A stretch of 64,000 bases of DNA from JBOFGK01 sp051649085 (GTDB lineage: Bacteria; Bacillota_I; Bacilli_A; UBA3375): the NCBI GenBank assembly GCA_051649085.1, contig JBOFGK010000010.1, positions 1 to 64,000 of the forward strand, in the 5' to 3' direction. Of the stretch, positions 56,509 through 64,000 are shown one piece after another; within the stretch, counting starts at the first letter, position 1, and each line of letters begins with the position of its first letter. The notes below the pieces were generated by a model. That model was not told where the DNA came from. It worked only from the letters and a program-made list of their open reading frames with translations, and did not search any database. The position numbers and the translations under genes were made by a program.

Positions 56509-57407
56509 TGGCAGCCCCTATTGTTACAGCAATAGCTAAAAAAGTGGCAGTACAACTTGTACAAAACAAAAATGTACGCCATTTTTTAATTGGATTAATT
56601 ATTTTTCTGTTTCTAATCATCACTTCCCCACTCATAATCTTCACGCAAAATATAGAAACAGGGCAACAGGAAGTAAAACTTCAATATCCGGTGGAACCAC
56701 CAACCATTGGAGAAAAATATGGGTACTATACAGGGACTACAACTTCACATCGCGGAATAGACTTTCCACTTGCTTATGGAACTGAAGTCAAAGCTTCAGC
56801 AAGTGGGAAAGTTGTCTATGCAGAAATGATATGCGATGCAAATGGTGGTTATATTGGAAATATGTGTGGTGGTGGATTTGGAAATTACGTTGCAATAAAC
56901 AGTGGTAGTTTTCTTGTCGTATATGCTCATTTATCAAAAATAAATGTTGCAAGTGGGAGTGTTGTTGATGTTGGTAGTAAAATTGGAGAAATCGGACACT
57001 CTGGTTATTCATCTGGTGCTCACTTGCACTTGGCACTAACTCTTAACCCATCTACATTTGAATGGGTAGATCCATTACCCTACTTTACAAAAGCTATAAA
57101 AGTCAACACTGAAGAAGATAAAAGAGAAATTTTAAAGACAGCAGGACTTAGTCAAAATGAAATTGATATGTACTATTTTCAGTTAGATTATTTATTATCT
57201 GAAAGCGGATGGAACATGACATACGAGTCCGATGGTAAGTTTGGAATTTGTGCCATTGAAACTGATATTACAAAACAAACACAAACAGACCAAATAAACT
57301 CATGCATTGATTATTTTAATGAAACTTTTGGAAGCATAGATAAAGCTTACGAAAAAACACTTGAAAAAAATCTGAAAAATTTGGAGGCAAGCTTTGGAAA
57401 AACTTAA
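56508..57407 (+). CDS. Membrane-anchored M23 peptidoglycan endopeptidase of the transfer system
   Basis: The 299-residue product has one membrane helix (about 26-46) and then an extracellular M23 (LytM-type) domain. Both zinc motifs are present: HRGID (about 84) and HLHLA (about 171), plus YAHLS. It would open the wall locally for the mating channel, the role played by PrgK/TrsG-like hydrolases in other Gram-positive systems. A C-terminal extension of about 100 residues (from 195) is unassigned and contains two cysteines. It overlaps virB4 by one base and the next gene by 14 bases. Confidence 0.88.
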   Translation: MAAPIVTAIAKKVAVQLVQNKNVRHFLIGLIIFLFLIITSPLIIFTQNIETGQQEVKLQYPVEPPTIGEKYGYYTGTTTSHRGIDFPLAYGTEVKASASGKVVYAEMICDANGGYIGNMCGGGFGNYVAINSGSFLVVYAHLSKINVASGSVVDVGSKIGEIGHSGYSSGAHLHLALTLNPSTFEWVDPLPYFTKAIKVNTEEDKREILKTAGLSQNEIDMYYFQLDYLLSESGWNMTYESDGKFGICAIETDITKQTQTDQINSCIDYFNETFGSIDKAYEKTLEKNLKNLEASFGKT

Positions 57408-58035
57408 ACTCATTTTGAAGTATAAAATAGAAATACTAATAATTGTATTTTTATTTCTAGGTGTATTTACCTATTTTTTTCTATCTACTCAAAATGAAAA
57501 TATAAATAAATATAATTCATTATGTGAGTTTGCTAAGAAAAATGAAGTTGAAATAGTCTGTAATGCAGGCTATTTAGTAACAACAACAGAAATAAGAAAA
57601 TTAAACATCCAAATTGATACAAAAATCAAAGAAAAGAACTTAAAAGATAAAGGTGCGAAAAATGAATTGGAAGGCTCTTTTAACACACCACTTGAAAAAG
57701 AGAAAACAGAAGATGAAAAAATAAAGGAATCAAAAAAAGAAAATACGACTAGTGATGGAGAACAAGAGACAAAGAGTAATTACACTCCACCCCAAACTCC
57801 AAATACTGATGGAGAAAATTCAGGTGGTGAAAATAATTATACGCAACCCCCACCCTCTCCAACACCCGTACCAATTCAACCCAAACCTAATCCGCCACCA
57901 CCAGAACCTAAACCAACAAAATGCTTTGCAACATATGATGAAGCTTATAATGTTGCAATAGCCACAATGTTAAATAACCAAAATTACAATCACTTTACAA
58001 TTATTGCAGCAACAAATTGTATTGTGTATTCTTAA
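57394..58035 (+). CDS. Membrane-anchored proline-rich transfer protein (TTG start)
   Basis: The frame opens with TTG, six bases after GGAGG and inside the 3' end of the M23 gene; this is one of the clearest non-ATG starts in the window. The 213-residue product has one membrane helix (about 11-31), a Lys/Glu-rich stretch, a Pro-rich wall-crossing segment (QPPPSPTPVPIQPKP) and a short C-terminal domain with two cysteines. Its layout suggests a surface or periplasm-like component of the mating channel. No family is recognised. Confidence 0.75.
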   Translation: MEKLKLILKYKIEILIIVFLFLGVFTYFFLSTQNENINKYNSLCEFAKKNEVEIVCNAGYLVTTTEIRKLNIQIDTKIKEKNLKDKGAKNELEGSFNTPLEKEKTEDEKIKESKKENTTSDGEQETKSNYTPPQTPNTDGENSGGENNYTQPPPSPTPVPIQPKPNPPPPEPKPTKCFATYDEAYNVAIATMLNNQNYNHFTIIAATNCIVYS

Positions 58036-58081
58036 AAAAAGGTTATGCTTAATCCTTAAAAAAGCATATGAAAGGAAAACA

Positions 58082-58582
58082 ATGGATTTAAAAGCATTTC
58101 GAATGATAGATGAGAGTTTACAGTACATATTAGCAAACGTAGGAGACCTTGTAGTAGTAATCTTTACAATAATTGCCTATATATATGCAATATTACACAT
58201 TGCAAAAGTCTTCCAAAAATCAAATGGCGAAGGAAAGATGGATGACCTTATAAAAGGAGCTTCAGCAATCGCAGTTGCTGGTGTTTTAACATGGCTTTCA
58301 GATACATTTCTGCCAACAAAAGGATCAAATGCTATTACAAGAGGGACAATTGGAATAATTGTTGATGTGAAAAACTCAATCAAATCTGTATTGATGTACG
58401 CGGGTGGGGCTGTATGTGGGATTGCAGCTCTTGTGTTTGTCATACTAACGATGATTACTGTTGCTAAAATTGTCCAAATTTCAAAAAATGGAGATACATG
58501 GCACCAAGAACTACAACAAGCAGGACTTTATATGATAGGTGGAACTGTTATGGGACTTTTATCTGCGCAACTTTTTTTATAG
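58082..58582 (+). CDS. Multi-helix membrane protein, possible VirB2/TrbC-like channel component
   Basis: The 166-residue product has four hydrophobic segments (about 22-43, 58-75, 103-128 and 145-165). The first and last pairs may be a tandem arrangement of a two-helix unit like VirB2/TrbC pilin-type proteins. The position just upstream of the VirB6-like gene supports a channel role. The ATG follows GAAAGG. It has no signal-peptide cleavage site, so it is probably not a processed pilin. Confidence 0.65.
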   Translation: MDLKAFRMIDESLQYILANVGDLVVVIFTIIAYIYAILHIAKVFQKSNGEGKMDDLIKGASAIAVAGVLTWLSDTFLPTKGSNAITRGTIGIIVDVKNSIKSVLMYAGGAVCGIAALVFVILTMITVAKIVQISKNGDTWHQELQQAGLYMIGGTVMGLLSAQLFL

Positions 58583-58591
58583 GAGGGGAAA

Positions 58592-59467
58592 ATGATATTA
58601 GAAAGAATGATAATAGAACCACTTCTAAACCTAATGCAAAATATTGCATTAAGCATTTATAAAGTGATGTTTGAGATGTTTCTTAGACCAACCTTTAATT
58701 TTTGGCAATTAGATGTAACAAATGCTTTCATGGGTTTGATTACTTCTGTTTCTGCTTCAATGTTAGTCCTTGGAATGATTTTTTCATTTCAGTCATATTT
58801 TGATATGACATCGAATACAAACACAAGTGTTACAAATACAAGTATTATTGATTGGATTAAACCAATTATTTTTGGAACTGCTTTTTGTACAACATTTGTA
58901 GTAGCAACAAAATCAATTGCTATTTTTGGATTTAATGTTATAACACCAACGCTTAATAGTTTTACAGTTGGTAATCCATATTCAATGCCTGATGATATGA
59001 GACTTAGAGTTGCAAAATATGGTATGGATACATTCACATTACCTCTTATTACAATTACTATATTAGTCGTGGTTATAATGGGAACATGGCATATCATTAA
59101 AAAAACATTCCTATACAATTTTTTGATGCTATTTAAACTCGTAGAAGGTGCAAGCTATGTTAAACCCATAACTGAAGGCAATACTGAATTAATTGGTACA
59201 TACATCAAAGCCGTAGGTGGTATCTGTATTACATATGGACTTGAAGTGATTCTCTTTTTCTGGGGATTACAAATGTTAACCGATTATGATATGTCGCTCT
59301 TCGGACTTGGAATAGGTGCAATAATTGCTAGCCGAAATGTTGATCGAATGCTTGGTGCACTTGGTGTGCAGACACAAACAAGCACAGGCTTTAGGAACTC
59401 TCTTATTCAAGGGGGGCAACAAGCCGTGAGTGCATTTTCAAAAGTAACAGCATTAATGGGTAAATAA
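58592..59467 (+). CDS. VirB6/TrbL-like polytopic transfer protein
   Basis: The 291-residue membrane protein has about six helices. A large loop between the second and fourth helices, a long fourth helix (LPLITITILVVVIMGTWHI) and a Gln/Ser-rich soluble tail (from about 255) match the TrbL/VirB6 layout. It would form the inner-membrane part of the DNA transfer channel. AGGAGGGG precedes the ATG. It is followed by repeated leader copy 2. Confidence 0.75.
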   Translation: MILERMIIEPLLNLMQNIALSIYKVMFEMFLRPTFNFWQLDVTNAFMGLITSVSASMLVLGMIFSFQSYFDMTSNTNTSVTNTSIIDWIKPIIFGTAFCTTFVVATKSIAIFGFNVITPTLNSFTVGNPYSMPDDMRLRVAKYGMDTFTLPLITITILVVVIMGTWHIIKKTFLYNFLMLFKLVEGASYVKPITEGNTELIGTYIKAVGGICITYGLEVILFFWGLQMLTDYDMSLFGLGIGAIIASRNVDRMLGALGVQTQTSTGFRNSLIQGGQQAVSAFSKVTALMGK

Positions 59468-59511
59468 AAAATGATGAAGGTGCAAAATGCACCTCTTCAA
59501 AAAATGAAAGG
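59462..59511 (+). repeat. Repeated intergenic leader, copy 2, with palindrome
   Basis: It shares its flanks with 50561-50611 and contains the hairpin AGGTGCA-AAA-TGCACCT (59478-59494). The final GAAAGG serves as ribosome-binding site for the next gene. Confidence 0.5.
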
Positions 59512-59517
59512 AATTAA

Positions 59518-61398
59518 ATGACAAAAATTGATTTGAGAAAAGTTACAAAAGAACAACTAATTGAAGAAATCCCTGATATTTCTTTAGAATCAATCAATTC
59601 AAATAACAATTTGAATATACTCGATTTAGAGTATAGAGGGTTTATTTCACCGACAGATTTTGAACAAATAAAAAATCACTTTTATAAGCAATGTGATTTA
59701 GATGAGCAAAACGTTTTGGATTTTATGACTGAGAATGATATAAAACTTCAAAATTTTTATGTATTACGTGAAGAAATTCCAAAATTTAGCAAGGGTGATT
59801 CTATTACAAAAAAAGAAATGCGAATTGGAATTGAATATGTAAAAATTCAAGAACTTTCAAAACACCTTGAAAAAAATGGAATAATAATAAATGGTATTCC
59901 ACTTTCAAACATGGAAGAATATTTTTCTGAATTAAACTATAAAAACTCATCAATTACTTTTGTTAATCAATTAATTGAAGATTATATAAAGACAGAATTA
60001 CCAAATATTCAAACAATTGATGAATTAAGAAGTATTAGAAGTGAATTACATGATTGGGTCTATATGATAAATACAAATATCGAAAGCATAAATGACTATT
60101 CATTAAGATTTAATTATGTTGATAAACTTTTTAATAAGTATGAAGATTTATGGCAAACATATTCAGAAGAATATAGTAATTTGAAACGCGAAATAAATGC
60201 AGATATCAAAGACACAGATATTGAAAATTCAGGAGGGAATATTTTTGTTTCAGTTGAAGAATATAATTATCCATTTACTGAAGATGACATTACATCTGCA
60301 ATTTATGATGTATATCGTGAAAACTACAATATTATAGATATTGTAGTTGATGATATTGAATTTATAGAAGAAGATAAATCTTTTGTTGGGTTTGTTGGAA
60401 CATGGTATTTTCCTATAAATGATCAAAATATTACACTACATCATATTAATAAAATGTATCCAGAAAAAGAAAAGTTAATCGATGATTTTTGTAACAAGTT
60501 TGATGATTCAGGTGAAGGTACTGAAGCAATACATCACATATTAAATAATTTTGATGATTTAACAAAATTAAAAGCCCATGACTTTGATGTCTTCGCCTTA
60601 GAACCTGAAAATGTAAATACATTTATGAGTTTTAAAAATGAAGTGGAAAAATTTAAAGACACATCAAGAAATAATTTAATTGGTTTTTTAGAAAAAGACA
60701 ATCCACTTTTTGATATCACTCATAAAGAATCTGAGATTATCGTTCATGAAGATTTACTTCCAAGCTATTATCGTAGTGTTTATGATCCGGTTAAACTCCC
60801 ATATCAAATAGATACAATTGAGATTAAGCCAAAAACTGAATCTGAGACTATGTCTTTTGTAAGCGAAAAAATAGAAATAGTTATTGATACTAACTCATTT
60901 GAAGTATTTGCAAATCGTGAATCTGGAATTGAGTTTTTAAAAGAAAAATTAATTCCTGAAATCGAAAAAGAAATTAAAAATTATTTATTAGACTTGAAAA
61001 AGGATAATGAAATACAATTCAAGTCTGATTTTTACAATTTGTATGCAATAACAGATTTTGTAAAAGATAATTTTCCAGGAGAAATTGATGAGATTTTTGA
61101 CTCAATTAATACATCATTTGAAATTGGAGATACTATTTCTTTTGAAGATGTTGAAGCATTTTTAAAGATTAATCCAAACCGAACGGTTTATGTATCATCT
61201 GATGTTGATACATACAAATGCAATTGGTACGATAATCAATTAATAATGAATAAAATGAATATAAATACAAAATCATTTGACGTCAATTATTGTCTGACTA
61301 AAGATGATTTAATAAGACCAAAAGAAAAAGAAATGGAAGTTAAACATATAAACAAGCTTGAACTTTCAAAACATCATAGTTTTGGTATTGATAGATAA
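59518..61398 (+). CDS. Large acidic hypothetical element protein ending in GIDR
   Basis: The 626-residue product is soluble and acidic, with many Asp/Glu and Asn residues and alternating helical and beta-rich stretches. No motif or signal peptide is visible. Its last residues (LSKHHSFGIDR) resemble the end of the protein at 52135. It sits within the transfer gene block, so it may be a cytoplasmic effector or processing factor carried with the transfer genes. Function is unknown. Confidence 0.65.
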   Translation: MTKIDLRKVTKEQLIEEIPDISLESINSNNNLNILDLEYRGFISPTDFEQIKNHFYKQCDLDEQNVLDFMTENDIKLQNFYVLREEIPKFSKGDSITKKEMRIGIEYVKIQELSKHLEKNGIIINGIPLSNMEEYFSELNYKNSSITFVNQLIEDYIKTELPNIQTIDELRSIRSELHDWVYMINTNIESINDYSLRFNYVDKLFNKYEDLWQTYSEEYSNLKREINADIKDTDIENSGGNIFVSVEEYNYPFTEDDITSAIYDVYRENYNIIDIVVDDIEFIEEDKSFVGFVGTWYFPINDQNITLHHINKMYPEKEKLIDDFCNKFDDSGEGTEAIHHILNNFDDLTKLKAHDFDVFALEPENVNTFMSFKNEVEKFKDTSRNNLIGFLEKDNPLFDITHKESEIIVHEDLLPSYYRSVYDPVKLPYQIDTIEIKPKTESETMSFVSEKIEIVIDTNSFEVFANRESGIEFLKEKLIPEIEKEIKNYLLDLKKDNEIQFKSDFYNLYAITDFVKDNFPGEIDEIFDSINTSFEIGDTISFEDVEAFLKINPNRTVYVSSDVDTYKCNWYDNQLIMNKMNINTKSFDVNYCLTKDDLIRPKEKEMEVKHINKLELSKHHSFGIDR

Positions 61399-61412
61399 AG
61401 AAAGGAGACACA

Positions 61413-61724
61413 ATGAATTATGATGAAGCAAGAAGAGAAAAGCTAGTTAATAGCTTTTTATTTCCTTCAACACTTTTAAAACAGGATTTGCATTATGGAT
61501 TTTATAAGTACGAAGGAGCAATATTAATTGGTAGCACGCTAGGAATTTCTATACTATCAATCTTGATGGGATTTATCTATATCAATTTAATGTTTTTCGT
61601 TTTTTGTTATGCAATTCTTGTTAGAAAAGAAAGAAATTATACATCGATCGGTAAAGAAATATTAATACGTTTGAATTATTTTAAATCACAAAAAATAATC
61701 GTAAACAAGGAGAACAAATCATGA
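61413..61724 (+). CDS. VirB3/PrgI-like small transfer protein
   Basis: The 103-residue product has two adjacent membrane helices (about 35-53 and 55-69) flanked by a polar N-terminus and a basic C-terminus (ILIRLNYFKSQK). This matches the size and topology of VirB3/PrgI proteins that associate with VirB4. It overlaps the next gene by four bases. The assignment rests on topology and context. Confidence 0.55.
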   Translation: MNYDEARREKLVNSFLFPSTLLKQDLHYGFYKYEGAILIGSTLGISILSILMGFIYINLMFFVFCYAILVRKERNYTSIGKEILIRLNYFKSQKIIVNKENKS

Positions 61725-62155
61725 TGATGAAAGTTAATGAAAATGTAAAAAAAACACTTGAAGCAATCAAAGACAAGCACGAACTTAAAAGTTTGTCAGA
61801 AGCAATTGATTTTTTAATCAGAAATCATCAAGATTTAGAGACATTTAAAAATTCTTACACACTAGGTAAAATTGTATCAAATTTAGTTGCTGAGACACTA
61901 AATAACGAAGTTTTTCACGACTATAATTATGCTATGAGTAAAATGATTAAATCAAATGAAAAAGTTGTTGAATTAGCAACTGAGAACAATTTAAACTTAA
62001 GTAATCAAAAAGCCACAATGCAAGAATTAAGAAATATTTCCTTTTTCAATCAAGCCCTTTTGAAACTATATCTGCAATCTGGACTTGAACATGAAGTTTA
62101 TCTGTCTGAACTTGTTGAAGAATATAAAGAACAAATAGGTATAAAAGATGAGTAA
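61721..62155 (+). CDS. Relaxosome accessory protein (MobC-like), possible ribbon-helix-helix
   Basis: The 144-residue cytoplasmic protein starts with a stretch (MKVNENVKKTLEAIKDKH, then SLSEAIDFLIRNH) that fits the ribbon-helix-helix DNA-binding pattern of a strand followed by two helices. A long helical region follows. It overlaps the relaxase gene by eight bases, the usual position of accessory nicking proteins that bind oriT. AAGGAG precedes the ATG cluster. Confidence 0.65.
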   Translation: MMMKVNENVKKTLEAIKDKHELKSLSEAIDFLIRNHQDLETFKNSYTLGKIVSNLVAETLNNEVFHDYNYAMSKMIKSNEKVVELATENNLNLSNQKATMQELRNISFFNQALLKLYLQSGLEHEVYLSELVEEYKEQIGIKDE

Positions 62156-64000
62156 AATAATTATCAAGCATGATTATTTACGTTCAGCAAAACATATTGA
62201 AAACTCAATAAGATATGCAGCAAATGAAGAAAAATCAATCATAAATGATGAACATATCAAAAACTCGATGAATTACAATCAAGCAAAAGAAATTAATGTT
62301 ATTCTAAGTGAAACTGGAAAAACAAATTTGAAACATGAAACGAAAAGATTATTAGAATCAAAAAATGAAATCCATAGAATGATCATCTCGCTGAAAAAAG
62401 AAGACGCAGAAAAAAAAGGCTTTATTACCATTTCCACATTTAACAATCTTCTAAAAGAAAATAAAAATCTCTTGTGTGAAGCATATAGAATCCCAATTGA
62501 AGATTTAGCTTATAACGTTTGTATACATGTAGATAAAGAAGAACATCCACATGCTCATATTCATGTATGGAATAAAAATGACAAACGAAACACCAGAACA
62601 TTCTTAACAAATAACTCACTTAAAAATCTTCGAAAAGTTATAATTAAAAAAGTGTTTGCAAATGAGCTGCGTGAAATGTACGATAAGCAAACCATAGCAC
62701 TAATTAACGTTCGAAACGAACTTGAAAATTATATGAAAAACGATGAAAAATTTAATACAAATAAGTTTTCATCAAGCAAATATCAATATTTAAAGCGTGA
62801 GGAAAAAGAGATAATTAAGCAAAAATTAAATGATTTTACAAAAACAAAATCATTTAATAGTTATGTCTCTACAATGTATGAAATCCAAAAATATTATGGT
62901 TTTACAAATTCAGGTATTGACAATAAAGAACATGTTAAGAATTGGAGAATCGATGCTGTTGATAGAATTATTGAAGGACACGATAGAAATATAAAGCGTA
63001 TCCTTCATAATATTATTTTACATGGAGTTGATACGACGCGAAAAACAGAATTAACTTCTTTTGAACTATATCAAGTTCAAAAAGACTTAAAAAACTATGT
63101 AAAGAAAAAGTATGATAAATTAGATATAATCAAATTTTCATCATCAAATTTTGAAACATTAAATGTCGAAGAAAAGAACTTTATCAAAAAAATCACAGAT
63201 AGATTTATTGCAAGACACGAAAAGTACAGTGTTCTCTTCCAAAAAATAAAAACACCACTTGAACTTTATAACCACTCTTTAAGTCTCTTGTCAACTGATA
63301 CTTTAAAACTCAAACAAGAATCAAATGAATTATTTGAAAACTTGAAAAATGAGTTTAGAAACTTACAACGAAACAAACCACTTCTAAACCTAAGCTCAGG
63401 CATTTATTCAGAATTGACAAGTCATGAAAAACAAGAAATTCAAAATGAAGTTAATGAGATAATATCAAGTGAATTATTCAGTGAGTACCTGGATATTGAA
63501 ATAGAATTAGCGATGTATTATAAGCCATATGCAAAAGTCGAGGAAATAGAAAATGCAATTCTATCTCCTTTTCTTTATGCAAATGATACTCCTACTTCTT
63601 TTCACCAAATAGCTATCAATGAGAGACATGGTGAAATTACATTTCTTAAAGCTGAAGAAAAAATAGCTTACAAGCAAACAGTCTCAGAACTAAGTAAATT
63701 GATACGAAAAAATAATTTTGCATATAAATTTACTACAAATAACATTAAACAAATTGACAAAGCAGAGAAAGAAATCTTAAAAACAGAACTTAAAAATAAT
63801 TTAGACAATTCATATACTTTTTATCAACTTGTTGATAACAAAATTAAAAAAGCTGAAGTAACAGGAAAAGATGTAATAAACGGATCATATATATCTTTTA
63901 AAAACGCAGTAGAAAAACATAATTATTATAACTCAGCACATAATCTTAATAAGTACAAAGAACATTTTCTTAATGAGTTTGTAAGTAAAAATACTTTTAT
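62148..64000 (+). CDS. Relaxase (MobA/VirD2-type), truncated by the window end
   Basis: The frame is open from the ATG at 62148 to the right edge (617 codons visible). The N-terminal 160 residues fit the relaxase/mobilisation nuclease domain. KHIENSIRYAANEEKS resembles motif I with the candidate catalytic tyrosine at about 23, and HPHAHIHVWN (133-142) is the three-histidine metal site. The enzyme would nick one strand at oriT and stay bound to the DNA 5' end. The remaining roughly 450 residues are helical and charged and unassigned. It follows the MobC-like gene with an overlap. Confidence 0.85.
   Translation, partial: MSKIIIKHDYLRSAKHIENSIRYAANEEKSIINDEHIKNSMNYNQAKEINVILSETGKTNLKHETKRLLESKNEIHRMIISLKKEDAEKKGFITISTFNNLLKENKNLLCEAYRIPIEDLAYNVCIHVDKEEHPHAHIHVWNKNDKRNTRTFLTNNSLKNLRKVIIKKVFANELREMYDKQTIALINVRNELENYMKNDEKFNTNKFSSSKYQYLKREEKEIIKQKLNDFTKTKSFNSYVSTMYEIQKYYGFTNSGIDNKEHVKNWRIDAVDRIIEGHDRNIKRILHNIILHGVDTTRKTELTSFELYQVQKDLKNYVKKKYDKLDIIKFSSSNFETLNVEEKNFIKKITDRFIARHEKYSVLFQKIKTPLELYNHSLSLLSTDTLKLKQESNELFENLKNEFRNLQRNKPLLNLSSGIYSELTSHEKQEIQNEVNEIISSELFSEYLDIEIELAMYYKPYAKVEEIENAILSPFLYANDTPTSFHQIAINERHGEITFLKAEEKIAYKQTVSELSKLIRKNNFAYKFTTNNIKQIDKAEKEILKTELKNNLDNSYTFYQLVDNKIKKAEVTGKDVINGSYISFKNAVEKHNYYNSAHNLNKYKEHFLNEFVSKNTF

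Overview
The window is about 30% GC chromosomal DNA with strong Shine-Dalgarno sites (AGGAGG/AAGGAG), TGG for tryptophan and TGA used only as a stop. It carries wall-anchored surface proteins, a lipoprotein solute-binding protein and Gram-positive conjugation genes. All this points to a walled, low-GC Bacillota. The closest parallels I know for its central locus are the F1-like ATPases of Mollicutes, so a lineage near Erysipelotrichia/Mollicutes is plausible, but I cannot name the species.

Layout. (1) 1-10.6 kb: the 3' end of one surface-protein gene, a small frameshifted secreted-protein gene on the minus strand, and a roughly 3,100-residue repeat surface protein whose reading frame breaks near 9,720. 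(2) 10.7-16.6 kb: housekeeping and nutrient genes (M20 peptidase, DUF4127 protein, ManNAc-6-P epimerase NanE, a 27-residue free-standing peptide gene, an OppA-like lipoprotein). (3) 16.67-16.86 kb: tRNA-Ser(GCU) and tRNA-Cys(GCA), minus strand. (4) 17.2-38.0 kb: one tightly packed plus-strand operon of eleven genes. It encodes a divergent F1 head (alpha-, gamma-, beta- and epsilon-like), a c-ring-like proteolipid, a peripheral-stalk protein with a delta-like tail, a polytopic membrane protein and four exported proteins, two of them 1,755 and 2,720 residues long. (5) 38.2-40.1 kb: a membrane M28 peptidase and the initiator tRNA-fMet. (6) 40.2 kb to the right edge: the left part of a conjugative element (ParA/ParB, Cna_B adhesin, VirB4, M23 wall hydrolase, VirB6-like and VirB3-like proteins, relaxase with an HxHxH motif), cut off by the window end. 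No integrase or VirD4 coupling protein lies inside the window.

The best candidate for an undescribed system is region 4. The F1 catalytic residues are intact, but the c-like subunit has no acidic residue in either membrane helix: the essential ion-carrying carboxylate aligns with serine. No ordinary subunit a or stand-alone delta is present. The exported proteins share an architecture of membrane anchor, beta-rich head, low-complexity linker and Ig/FN3-like domains. The simplest reading is an ATP-driven rotary or conformational machine that does mechanical work on giant extracellular proteins rather than making ATP. This is inference from sequence and gene order, with Mycoplasma F1-like ATPases (gliding, and those near immunoglobulin-cleavage loci) as a partial precedent.

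The conjugative element is also unusual. It has an oversized VirB4 with a duplicated N-terminal domain, three near-identical hairpin/U-tract elements between gene blocks, a second repeated intergenic leader, and clustered palindromes beside parAB. It carries cargo-like genes: a nuclease lipoprotein, a protein with an Abi-alpha/DUF2806-like module and a GHKL ATPase.
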